The position numbers and the translations under genes are program-made. Positions 54,200-64,000 of a stretch of DNA of 64,000 nucleotides are shown in pieces. Source of the DNA: Microplitis mediator (taxonomy: Eukaryota > Arthropoda > Insecta > Hymenoptera > Braconidae); assembly GCF_029852145.1 (NCBI RefSeq), contig NC_079978.1:20255774-20319773 (forward strand), read 5' to 3'. Numbering within the stretch: the first letter of the stretch is position 1; every line of letters begins with the position of its first letter. The notes below the pieces were generated by a model that saw only the letters and a program-made list of their open reading frames with translations, was not told the origin of the DNA and did not search any database.

Positions 54200-55720
54200 A
54201 TGGAATTCATTTGCGACAAAGAAATATGAAGGAGAAAGTGGGGAAATGTGGCCCTTTTAAGAAAAAAGGGCTTATATGTAATATAAATCTAAGCCCATTT
54301 TGCCCCACCCCCTTCCCCCCTACGGGGATAAATGAAAAAGTAAACAAAACTTTGAATAGTGAAACATCTATAATTTTAATTTTAAAAATAATGAATGCTA
54401 TCGAAAGTATGCATTTAAAAATGAATAAATATGATTGGTCCAGAAGTCCTTGTCGAGAGGGTAAGAATATTGTATAGGGGGATTGTATGTTTGGTAGTAA
54501 ACTCTAACTGCCTCTAGGGTAGGAACAAGAAAGATAACTTTACTCGAGCGAGTAAGACGAAGCAGGGGTTGATTGGGTGACCAACTTATCTCCCCTACGC
54601 GATCTCGGTGCGCGATTTACTCGTTTTTTTTTTCTATTTACATTTATTAACTTACTATTGAATCTTTTCACTGTAAAAAATCGATTAATTTTTAATCCGA
54701 ATTCCCTCTGTCACTCAGAATTTCTGAGTTTTCGAAAAAAATCACATCGCGCGCGGAATTAATAGAATTTTTTTTCAATGGAGGGGTGTAATTTTTATTT
54801 CATCGGCATCCACTTTGATTCAAAGTTTTAGTGTTCAAATAAATTTATATTTACTAGAAACAATTTTTTATGCAAATTTACTAATGATTTGAAAATTAAC
54901 GTACAGTTAAGAATTTTTTGATTTTTTTTCAACAAATCGATTAGCAAAAAAAAATAAAAACTAAAAAATTGCACATGTAGAAAATAAAAAAAACTATAGG
55001 CGCAATTTTTTTAAATATTTTTTTTTTAAAATTTTAAATTCATCGTTTTGAATAAAATCCAAAAATGATTAAACGTCGGCAAATTTCAGTATCAATATTT
55101 ATTAATAAATTCTCTAAATTTGATCTCCGCACGTGAATACTGAATATTTTATATCAAAAGAATGCGAAATATTGTTTATATTCAAATAAAAATATTTTTG
55201 CAAAAGCGTATAAACAAAAAATTTAATTTTTTATTTTGATATCAATAATAATTTATATAAAATATCTAATGGTTATGGCAATGAATACAAGATAATTGGT
55301 CATATATATTGCAATTTCTATAATAATATTTAATAAGCAATTTCTAATAATTATTTTTTGATCACAGAAAATTGTTGAGTGAATTTATTAACGTTACTTG
55401 TTTGACTCAAATTATTAAGTTTTTTATTTCTCTACTAGACGTAATCAGTGGCATTAAGTCGTGGAAAGATTGCCGAGACTCAAAAGGGTAAATTGAAGTT
55501 AATGAACTCGTTGTATAGATATTAGTTATTTTACTTAAAATCAAAAGTACTTGAGAAATAAAAAAAACTCTACATGATTTTTTTTTTACTCCGGAACCCC
55601 GAGTGAACCAGATTTAAATAGAATCCGTATTCACCCTTAATTTTTTACAGTAATCATTTTTCATTCTTACCATATAATTTTTTTGATTTACATGCAGTCT
55701 AAAAAATGATGGTTACGTAA
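54200..55720. other. AT-rich stretch with fragments of two repeat families
   Basis: Bases 54230-54330 hold GTGGGGAAATGTGGCCC and GCCCATTTTGCCCCACCCC, related to the element at 56114-56859. Bases 54890-55100 are related to the GAAGTTAGCCGACATC family. The rest is AT-rich with nothing recognised. Confidence 0.45.
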
Positions 55721-55965
55721 TTCTTAATATGCCAGGAGGTGTATCGCTTAAAGTAAAGTTTAGGGTGGTACAAGCCATTTGGGAGCCCTATCGGTCCACG
55801 AAGTCTTACGTACAGCGATATTGAGTTATGCCCATAACGAACGTCTCGTCCTTAGAGCATTCGGGAATCCTCTCGGACTTTGCGGTGGCTTTGACGTTCC
55901 AAAACCTTTCTAGAAACTTGGGTGAAGAGGGTAGATACCCTTCAAAGACCGTAATTAATATTTTA
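55720..55965. other. Balanced-composition island 4
   Basis: About 240 bp (GGTACAAGCCATTTGGGAGC, GCATTCGGGAATCCTCTCGG). No frame of note, no recognised RNA. Confidence 0.4.
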
Positions 55966-56113
55966 CTTTAAATATTATTTTTACAATATTTCATATTTAC
56001 ATCAGCATTTTTATAATTCATTATCATTTCACAATAATTATCATGTCGCAATAATTTTTAAATAATAAAATATCTATATGACTACAAAGAGGCCGAAAAA
56101 ATTCGAAAAAATA

Positions 56114-56859
56114 TAGGGGAGGGTGGGGCAGAGCGGCCCCCCTAAGCCAATTATTATTTTTTGTGGCTTTCAACCATAAGATCACTTTACTTTTGTCTTG
56201 TTTCGAACAAATTTATGGACATTTTGCCAAAATTCTGAAAAAAAAATTTTTTTGTGGGGCAGAGCGGCCCGCCTCCAAAAAGTGATAAAAAATTTTTTTT
56301 TTCGTTTTTTTTTTTTTAAATTGTTTTCATCATTAAGAATGTATTTCTTTCTCTTGACAACTATTTTTGGTTTTATATTACTCGAAAAAAATTTTTTAAA
56401 GCGTAAAAAATCGTTCACTCTCGATTACCTTAATTACTAATTGTTATTTAATAAAAAAAAAAATTAATTCTATAATTTTACTTTATTTCAAAAATTTATC
56501 AACTAAAAAAAAAAATTTTATTTTTATAAATTTTTAGTGACCAAATTTGCCTCTTACATAGAGAAACGGTCGAAAAATATGAAAAAATAATTTTTTCGGA
56601 AGTTTCGGCTGGTCCATTTTGCCCCAGGTGTTATGCGTAGGGCTAGAAATGTGGAATTATAATTATTTTTTATAATTTGACGATAAAAATATGAAAAAAT
56701 CACTTTTTCAAAATTTTGGGCTTGTCCATTTTGCCCCAAATGTAATGCGTAGGGGTAAAAATGCGCAAACATATCGGATTTATAGTAATTAGGCGAAAAA
56801 AAAAAATTTTTTTTTTTGATCAAAATTTCAGGAGGGCCGCTCTACCCCACTCTCCCCTA
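56114..56859. mobile_element. MITE with TAGGGGAGGGTGGGGCAGAG ends
   Basis: TAGGGGAGGGTGGGGCAGAG at the left, mirrored by CTCTACCCCACTCTCCCCTA at the right. The inside has repeats of GTCCATTTTGCCCC with AATGCGTAGGG, also found at 57850-57980 in the other orientation. No coding capacity. Confidence 0.8.
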
Positions 56860-57229
56860 CTTTCAGTTTCCTAACATTTATTAGATATACAATAAATGCC
56901 GGGTGATAATAATCACAGTTACAATCTCGTCCTTTGAAAAATGATTTTTGGGTTTCATTTTTTTTTTTTTTTTTTTTTGAATACATAAATTAACTCCAAT
57001 GGCTGTTTCTTACAGTTTTTTTTTTTTATCAAAAATGTATGAGACATTTTTTAATTTTTACAGATAAAAAAATAAGGATATCTTGGCGCGAAAAAATTTT
57101 CGCTCACCCCAAGAAATTTTTGAATTATGAATTGAACACTAAAATTCTCTTAAGACAAGTAAAAATTTTTTTGCGCTAAGAAATAATTTTTTTCTGAATA
57201 GATATTATTGTCTAATAGTTTCGGAAGTG

Positions 57230-57640
57230 TATCAATGTTCGGACAAGGGTTTAAAGGTCGAAGGAAGTCCTCTCAATCACGGTGATTCCCCTCTAGCAAA
57301 GTCGATCGTTGGATGGGAGTAAGTTGGCAGTATAGAGAGGCTGCATCGAATCCTTCTTCTCCGCTCTATTCCTTTTACTCTTCCCCCCGCGCGAGGCGCC
57401 GACTAGCCTTAGTTACTCTGGTATACTGTTAGGTTACCGAGGCTAGTATAGCCAAAGTATGAAACTCTGTTCCTATGAGAGTCCTAGGTAATCACTGAAC
57501 TTCGTTGCTCCCTGAGGAACACATCCCCTTAACCCCCCCGTGTTCTCTTATCCTCATCCTTCTCTTCCTCTTTAAAACTTTCTTCTTCCTTTGTACACGA
57601 TGTAACTTTGTTCCTGTGGGGTTATAGTATTACTGCACAT
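57230..57640. other. Balanced-composition island 5
   Basis: About 400 bp with GAAGGAAGTCCTCTCAATCA, CCCCCCGCGCGAGGCGCCGA and GTTACCGAGGCTAGTATAGC. The most GC-rich part of the right half of the window. No family or RNA recognised. Confidence 0.45.
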
Positions 57641-58840
57641 GTTCTCTGCATCGCTGTACACTCATCAATCTTATGTTTATCATCTACTATATTTTTTATT
57701 TCATTTCCTATATTTAACGTTATTTTGACCATTAAAGAATAAATTAATTTCGTAGGGAAAAGGCCTCCAAAAATTTGATCGAAAAAATTTCTTTCTGTTT
57801 TTTTTCTAATTACCCACAATTCGATATATTTGCGCATTTTAATACGCATACCTGGGGCAAAATGGACCAGCCGAAAATTCTGAAAAAAAGATTTTTTCAT
57901 ATTTTTATCGTCAAATTATAAAAAATTTAATATACTTATTCATTTTTCGGCTGATTCTCTATGCCTGGGGCAAATTTGGCCACTAAAAATATTTGAAACT
58001 AATTTTTTTTTTATTGATAAATTTTTCAATTCGATTAATTTTTACAGTATTCACAAATATACTCATCGGAATAATATTCATCTACACCTGCACAGAAATC
58101 ATGAGACCATTCCATGATACTGAAGTTAGCCGACATCTAATAATATTTGGATTTTTTTTAAAACGATAAATTATTTTTAAAAAAATATTTTAAAAAATTG
58201 CACTTATAGTTTTTTAAATTTTCTACATGTGCATATTTTTTTTTTATTTTTTTGTAATCGATTTATTGAAAAAAAAAAATCCGAAAATTGTTAATTGTCT
58301 GTTAACTTCAGAACCATGACCATTTCTTACAATTTTTACATTGAATCCATGACTCCTTAGATTCCGAATAAAGTCATTGCAATAAAGACATTTACAATCA
58401 TCAGTTTTAACTTTTGAACAATTTTTTTTCTTCAATTTTTTTTGTGTTTTAGACTTTATTTTATTTTTGCTAAATCCAGTTGTTTTTTCTTTTATTTTGG
58501 CGGCAATTTTAAATTCAAATTCAATTGTATTGCAATAGTTGTGAAAAAATCATTACAATCAATTTTTTTTTAGTGAGAGTGGGGGAACGATTTATTACAC
58601 CTTCAAAAATTTTTTTTGAGTGATACAAAAGTAAATATAGTTATCAAGAGAAACAAATACATTTTTAACGTTGAAAAAAATTTTACAAAACCAAAAAAAA
58701 AAATTTCTTATATCATTTTTTGAAGGGGAGCCGTAATGCCCCCGAAAAAAAGACATTTTAGGAATGATGATACGAATATATTTTAATAAGTCGTTTGTTT
58801 TGTACATAAATATCAAGAAACAACAGAGCAGTCAATTAAG
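57641..58840. repeat. Repeat fragments between islands
   Basis: 57840-57985 repeats CCTGGGGCAAA-type words of the 56114-56859 family. 58110-58320 is a copy of the GAAGTTAGCCGACATCTAAT family with an inverted TTAACTTCAG end. The remainder is AT-rich. Confidence 0.55.
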
Positions 58841-59340
58841 ATGACGAATATTTGGTATAAACAGAAGTGGGTGTTCGCCATTTTCAAAGGGTTGAAGATT
58901 GAGGGATAGTTTATGCTAGACGATAAGGTGCGTGGACTCTAAGAAGTGCGTCATGAATGGGAGAGGAGAAACAAAGAGACTGAGAGAGAAGTTTGATTAC
59001 AATTCCTAGCTCTTATCTCAAAGATTCGAAGTTATACGCGGGTTGAGGAAAGACCGATGGACAATAACGCTTGGGAGCTATGGTTGAAATCCACCTATGC
59101 TAACAATGGTGGCTTATTATCACAGACAAAAGCATGCGAGAGCAAGGATCTGTTCATGGGACCACTGGCTTTGCCCTCGATTGTTGCTTTTACGAAAGTA
59201 CGCAGTCAACTGAGATTACTAATGAATTCCTTCAACTCCAGCTGTCGTCTTAAGATTGACCGACTTCTCGCATTTGAATTAATTTGTACCGTCGTGGCCA
59301 GATACTTGACGAATTTATAATAAGTTTAGCGAAGTTTGGG
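58840..59340. other. Balanced-composition island 6
   Basis: About 500 bp. A plus-strand frame at 59057-59320 (87 codons from an ATG) has ordinary codon variety but matches nothing I know; it is left uncalled as a gene. The block also has GGGAGAGGAGAAACAAAGAG upstream. Confidence 0.4.
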
Positions 59341-61489
59341 GTAATTACGAGGATAACAAAACATTTGCAATAAATTTTGTTCATTTATTTTTAATTTTTA
59401 GTACAATTTGGTTATTTAGGATAATAAATAAAATAGTTATTGTCTTCATTAAGAATAATTTTTGGAATTTATTTTATTGTTATTTAAAAACTAGTGATAA
59501 TTTAATTTGAAAAAGTGTCATCTGGCCATAGTCAAAATGGAAAAGTATATTTCTTATTTCTATGAGTCCAAAAAATTAAGTTTATGGAAGATTTCATTAA
59601 AAAATCTACATATTGGATTTTTTACTCTAATACAGAAATTTAATTTCAAATTAAGTTGACAATATCATTTAACTAATGATTAAAGAGTGTTGATTTTTTT
59701 TTAATTTTAAATTTAGTAAAGCCACTACGTCCATTGGAAAAATTCGTGTGCAAAATTACATTTTTATCTTTCAAAATTTTTATAAAGAATAGTAGAGACT
59801 TAATTGCGATCTTAGGAAATCGATTATTATACCTTTGGAACGGCATAAAAAATAAACTAATCAATCAAAAATAAAGTCATAGTAGTGTTAATTAATGCCT
59901 ACTTCATAAACTACAACATGAATTTTACGGAATTGAGTTACGTCTTATCATTCAGAAGTAATTCGATGATAAAACTGCGGAAGTAAATTTCTCGGATTTT
60001 TTTTCAAATTTTCAAAACCATCAATCGGATAAAAGAAATCGTTGAAATAATAAGTTATATAGCGGAAATTATTGCCAATCTCACGAACTTTAAAATCTAT
60101 TTTACAAAAAAGTGTTATAACTTTCGGTTCAAAAGTTTTTCAAAGAAAAAGCAATAAAAGGTAATTTTTATGAAATTCAAAAAAAATTTCAAGCACCACA
60201 ACTTGCAAACTAATCGACCGATTTTGCTCATCTTCGAACTTAATCAAGGCAATCGCTTAAAGAAAAAGTCTATCAAATTTCGTAATGATCCGATCAAAAT
60301 TGTAGCCACAATCATTCGGACATGGCGCGCTATATTACATATATATAAACTTTTGAACCGAAGATATTTTTCGACATTTCTCGACAAAATAAAACATTAC
60401 ATCAAAATTTTGGGAAACTTGCGATATGAGACCTTCTACAATAGCTATGGTTCAAAAGAAATTAGAAAATTTCTTGAACTGAAATCACTAAGAAAAATCT
60501 TTCAAGATTTCAAAGAGAATAAATCGATTCTAAATAATCAAAAAGTAACATAGTTCACACATTTCAACACATATATTGTTTATAATTCAATTTTCTTAAT
60601 ACTTCTTTAATTATCTTAACAATGATTCTAAATTTCCCATCAGCCGTTAATTACATGAAATGAGTAGTAATTAAATTTAATAAATTAATTTCAAAATTAT
60701 ACTTGAGCTTAGGTTTTCAATATTCAAACATTACAATTATTTTCAACTGCAATCAAAGTTACTAAATAATAAATAAACAGAACAACAGAAATATTTTTCT
60801 ATATTTTATGAATGCCTACTAGAGCACTTGTAGAAGTGTTCCAATACCGAAAAATTTCAAATATGTTCGTTATTAATAAATTAAGATATTTGACTAAAAC
60901 GTTAATTTAAGAAGCGTCCATTTTAAAGTATTACCAGATGAAATGAAAGCTCAATTATTGATCCATCTTAATAGTTTGATGACCAGAGTCACCTACACTG
61001 TAAGACACTAAGCTTCAGATAAAGCTCAAGACGATAAGAGAAATCTTGTCAATCGGTCAGATAGAAATCTTTTTCCTGCACTTAAAATTTTTTACACAAT
61101 TATATCTTTCAATTAAAATGAATACCATGTAAATCAAAATTTCTAACTGCATGATAAAAAAATTTTCAATTCCAAAGAATGCAGCATAAAATTGAATGAA
61201 AATTATTCCCGTCAAAATAGAGCTTTTTGTTCAATGAAATAAAATATGCGGATGAAATTTGAATATTAACAAATTATTTTTCCATTACTTTGGCACTAAG
61301 AATTCACGTATCACAAATATATATGGGGTCACATCATTGAGTGATGACTTGGAATTCATTAAATAATTACTATTTATGTGTAAATTTTTTTTTACTCTTA
61401 ATTTGTAAAACACCTGAAGAAACGTTCAACACTGTATAAAATCTCGTTGAAGACTGATTTTAATTTCCCTTGGAATGTAAGAATAAAAA

Positions 61490-61800
61490 GTTCCCTTCCA
61501 AACCAGTCCGTTGCTATTCAAAAATCAAGGGTTAGTTTTATGCGATGGTAATAGTCAGTGTAAACTCCGGACTAACTGGTCAGCTTGACTCAGTGTATCG
61601 AGGGTTGTTTTCCAGCATCCTGATGAAACGACAGTGAACAATAATGGACCATCGGTAGACAATGATGACCGGTCTTGAAGCTGTTTGCGAAACTGGACAT
61701 TACTTAACAGTAAGATGACCAAACCGGTCTAGCAGATGGTGGCATCGCTGGACCGTTGGTTCAGCTGCTGCTGCTTCTTCTATTGCTATTTATTATAGAG
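61490..61800. other. Balanced-composition island 7, inside the inverted repeat
   Basis: About 310 bp (AAACTCCGGACTAACTGGTC, ACCGGTCTTGAAGCTG, GGCATCGCTGGACCGTTGGT). It has several ACCGGT/CCGGT words and no sustained open frame. Confidence 0.4.
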
Positions 61801-62446
61801 ATACTATGGAAATTTTGATAACATGAATAAAAAATTTTTTTTAAAAATCATTTTTTTTGTGAATTTCATTACTATTTAGTTGACTATCATATGATATAGA
61901 TATGATTGCACTGTTCAAAAGTAGTAGAGCTTAGAATATACTGTGACTGAAAATTGCGAAATAGAAACATTATTAATAATAAATTTGAAAATACGAAATT
62001 TCGAGTCGTATATCGATAATCGGCCAATTTTGATTTTTTGATAAATTTAGATAATTATTAAACGGATTCAATAATAAATCGATCTAATCATCAGAAAAAG
62101 AATAATAATAATTGTGTCTTAAAATCATTTTAATGATAAAATATATTTTTGAGAGCCAGATACTGTCCCCGCACAAAAAAATATATAAATAAGATATATG
62201 TCCCATATAGCCGATACATTGATGCATATATGTCACATACATATTTTTTTGTGTGGGTCAGTTGGCTGGGTATAAAAATTTCATACCTATAGAGTTAAAT
62301 ATTTAAGGTTTTCGGGTGTTAATTTAATTTGACAGTTAGTAAGTTACTTCTTAACCCTTTTCGGGTGTCAGATTTTCACATTTTCAAATGTTAACAGTTT
62401 ATTTTTTGAATATACTATATTTTACAATAAGTCGACTTTAAACATA

Positions 62447-62582
62447 TACTCTCTAAACATGAATAAGTGAATATTCACTAATTCTGAGTGCCAACCGAAC
62501 CACTTTTTGAAATTAGTGGTTCGGTTTGCACTCGGAATTAGTGAATATTCACTTATTTCCAATAATTCATGTTTAGAGAGTA
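62447..62582. repeat. Near-perfect 136-bp hairpin
   Basis: TACTCTCTAAACATGAATAA pairs with TTCATGTTTAGAGAGTA. AGTGAATATTCACTAATTC pairs with GAATTAGTGAATATTCACT, and AACCGAACCACTTT with AATTAGTGGTTCGGTT. The loop is only a few bases, with one small bulge on the right arm. Either a young MITE or a hairpin RNA source. Confidence 0.75.
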
Positions 62583-63582
62583 TTTCTATATAAATTAATT
62601 CATAAGGACTTTACAACACTGTAAAAAATGACGAATCTGAATGATTTGGAGCAATGGTAGAGGCTCTTTTATTGCAATTTTCCAAAAATTTTGAAATATT
62701 ATGTTTTATTTTGTTGAGAAATGCCTAAAACTATCTTCGGTTCAAAAATTTATATATATGTGATATAACGAGTTATGTCCGAATGATTGTGGCTACAATT
62801 CTGATCGGATCATTACGAAATTTGGTAGATTTTTTCTTTGAGCGATTGCCTTAATCGAGTTCGAAGATGAGCAAAATCGGTCGATTAATTTGCAAGTTGT
62901 GGTGCTTGAAATTGTTTTTGATTTTCATAAAAATGACCTTTTATCGCTTTTTCTTTGAAAAACTTTTGAACCGGAAGTTTTAACTCAATTATTTAAAATA
63001 GATTTTAAAGTCCGTGTGATTAGCAATAATTTCCGCTATATAACTCATTATTTCAACGATTTCTTCTAACCGTTCTATGGTTTTGAAAATTTGAAAAAAA
63101 ATCCGAGAAATTTACTTTCGCAGTTTTATCATCGAATTACTTCTGAATGATAAGACGTAACTCAATTTCGTTAAATTCATGTTGTAGTTTATGAAAAAGG
63201 CATTAATTAACACTACTATAACTTTATTTTTAATTGATTAGTTTATTTTTTATGCCGTTTCAAAGGTATAATAATCGATTTCGTAAGATCGCAATTAAGT
63301 CTCTACGGTTCTTTCTAACAATTTTGAAAGATAAAAATGTAATTTTACACAGGAATTTTTCCAATGGACGTAGTGGCTTCACTAAATTTAAAATATAAAA
63401 AAAAACCAACACTCATTAATTATTAGTTAAACGATATTGTCAACTTCATTCGCAATTAAATTTCTGTATTAGAGTAAAAAATCCAATATGTAGATTTTTT
63501 ATGAAATTTTCCATAAATGTAATTTTTTGAATTTATTGAAATAAGAAATATAACATTCCATTCCGGGTATAGCCCCCGGAAT

Positions 63583-64000
63583 TTTAAATTTAATTTTATA
63601 AAAGTGTTCTACAACGTTTTAACTGTTATGTTTAAAAATCATAGATAACAATCATTTTCATATAACCGGTAATCACAATAATAATAATAAATGGTTAGTT
63701 CTTATTAATAATTCCTATTATGCATATTTCGTAATGAAACTTTTCCATAAATGATGATCTAAGTTTATCGCAGCATAATTTTAGTTACATCGAACTTTTA
63801 AATTTTTATTTTTCAATTACTTAAATAAACGCATCATTACAAAAATACAAAATCAATCGTAAAATTAAAGATCATATACTTGTACATTTATTTTGATAGT
63901 TTGTAGCCAACGTCAAACTCATTCTTCATATATTATATATGTCAATGATTGTCCATTAAATTGGAAGTTAATTACAAAAATTTTTTTTTACTGAGCAAGA
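63583..64000. other. Right edge, nothing recognised
   Basis: AT-rich DNA with an ATAATAATAATA microsatellite near 63680. No gene or repeat structure is supported. Confidence 0.4.

Larger units (their letters stand above)
59520..63582. mobile_element. Large inverted repeat: 0.9-kb arms around a 2.25-kb centre
   Basis: The left arm (about 59520-60420) is the reverse complement of the right arm (about 62675-63582) with moderate divergence. Shared blocks include AAGCCACTACGTCCATTGGA, CACAACTTGCAAACTAATCG and TTGTAGCCACAATCATTCGG. The arms are in register throughout. The frame at 60170-60553 crosses the left arm but is not conserved in the right arm, so it is not called. The centre contains a balanced island at 61490-61800, a short MITE at 62165-62270 (CCCGCACAAAAAAATATAT ends) and the hairpin at 62447-62582. 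Confidence 0.75.

Noticed and set aside
59057..59320. 87-codon frame in island 6 as a protein gene
   Set aside because: It begins with ATG but has no recognised domain, signal or splice partner; left as an island.
60170..60553. 127-codon Lys/Asn-rich frame
   Set aside because: It lies across the left arm of a large inverted repeat and is not kept open in the other arm.

Overview
The window is nuclear DNA from an AT-rich, repeat-laden animal genome. Spliced genes with GT-AG introns, TATA and initiator promoters and the protein sequences point to an insect. A hymenopteran (perhaps a parasitoid wasp) is my guess, but nothing here proves the order. Exon joins were derived by hand from reading frames, splice sites and remembered family structure. 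There was no alignment or transcript support.

Genes from left to right: (1) CRLS1, cardiolipin synthase, minus strand, first two coding exons only; the 3' part lies beyond base 1. (2) A small secreted-protein gene of unknown function at 5823-6848, minus, intact. A second copy at 9075-11112 is broken by a transposon, and a third remnant at 16496-17160 has lost its start codon. (3) An NPC2-like ML-domain lipid-binding protein, minus, four exons, 156 aa. (4) Synaptotagmin-14/16-like, plus, seven exons, 496 aa. (5) The splicing factor ISY1, minus, with a first coding exon that carries only the ATG. (6) UQCC2, plus, two exons, 127 aa. (7) METTL15, plus, one exon, 365 aa, whose ATG lies inside the last codons of UQCC2. 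(8) Cytosolic C1-tetrahydrofolate synthase MTHFD1, minus, nine exons, 935 aa.

The most interesting locus is UQCC2-METTL15. The two reading frames overlap by 35 nt. In the spliced UQCC2 reading frame there is no ATG in any frame between the UQCC2 start and the METTL15 start, and a short upstream reading frame overlaps the UQCC2 start. This is the layout expected of a bicistronic mRNA read by leaky scanning or reinitiation. It would join two factors of mitochondrial translation: UQCC2, needed for cytochrome b synthesis and complex III assembly, and METTL15, the 12S rRNA methyltransferase. CRLS1 is also mitochondrial, and its upstream region has a perfect NRF-1/ewg-type palindrome.

The rest is dominated by non-autonomous DNA transposons, most of them long palindromes. 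Many are nested, and two have clear 8-bp target duplications. From about 47 kb to the right end no gene is recognised. That part is AT-rich repeat DNA punctuated by more balanced islands of 200-450 bp (51.4-59.3 kb and 61.5-61.8 kb), and by a pair of 0.9-kb inverted arms around a 2.25-kb centre (59.5-63.6 kb).
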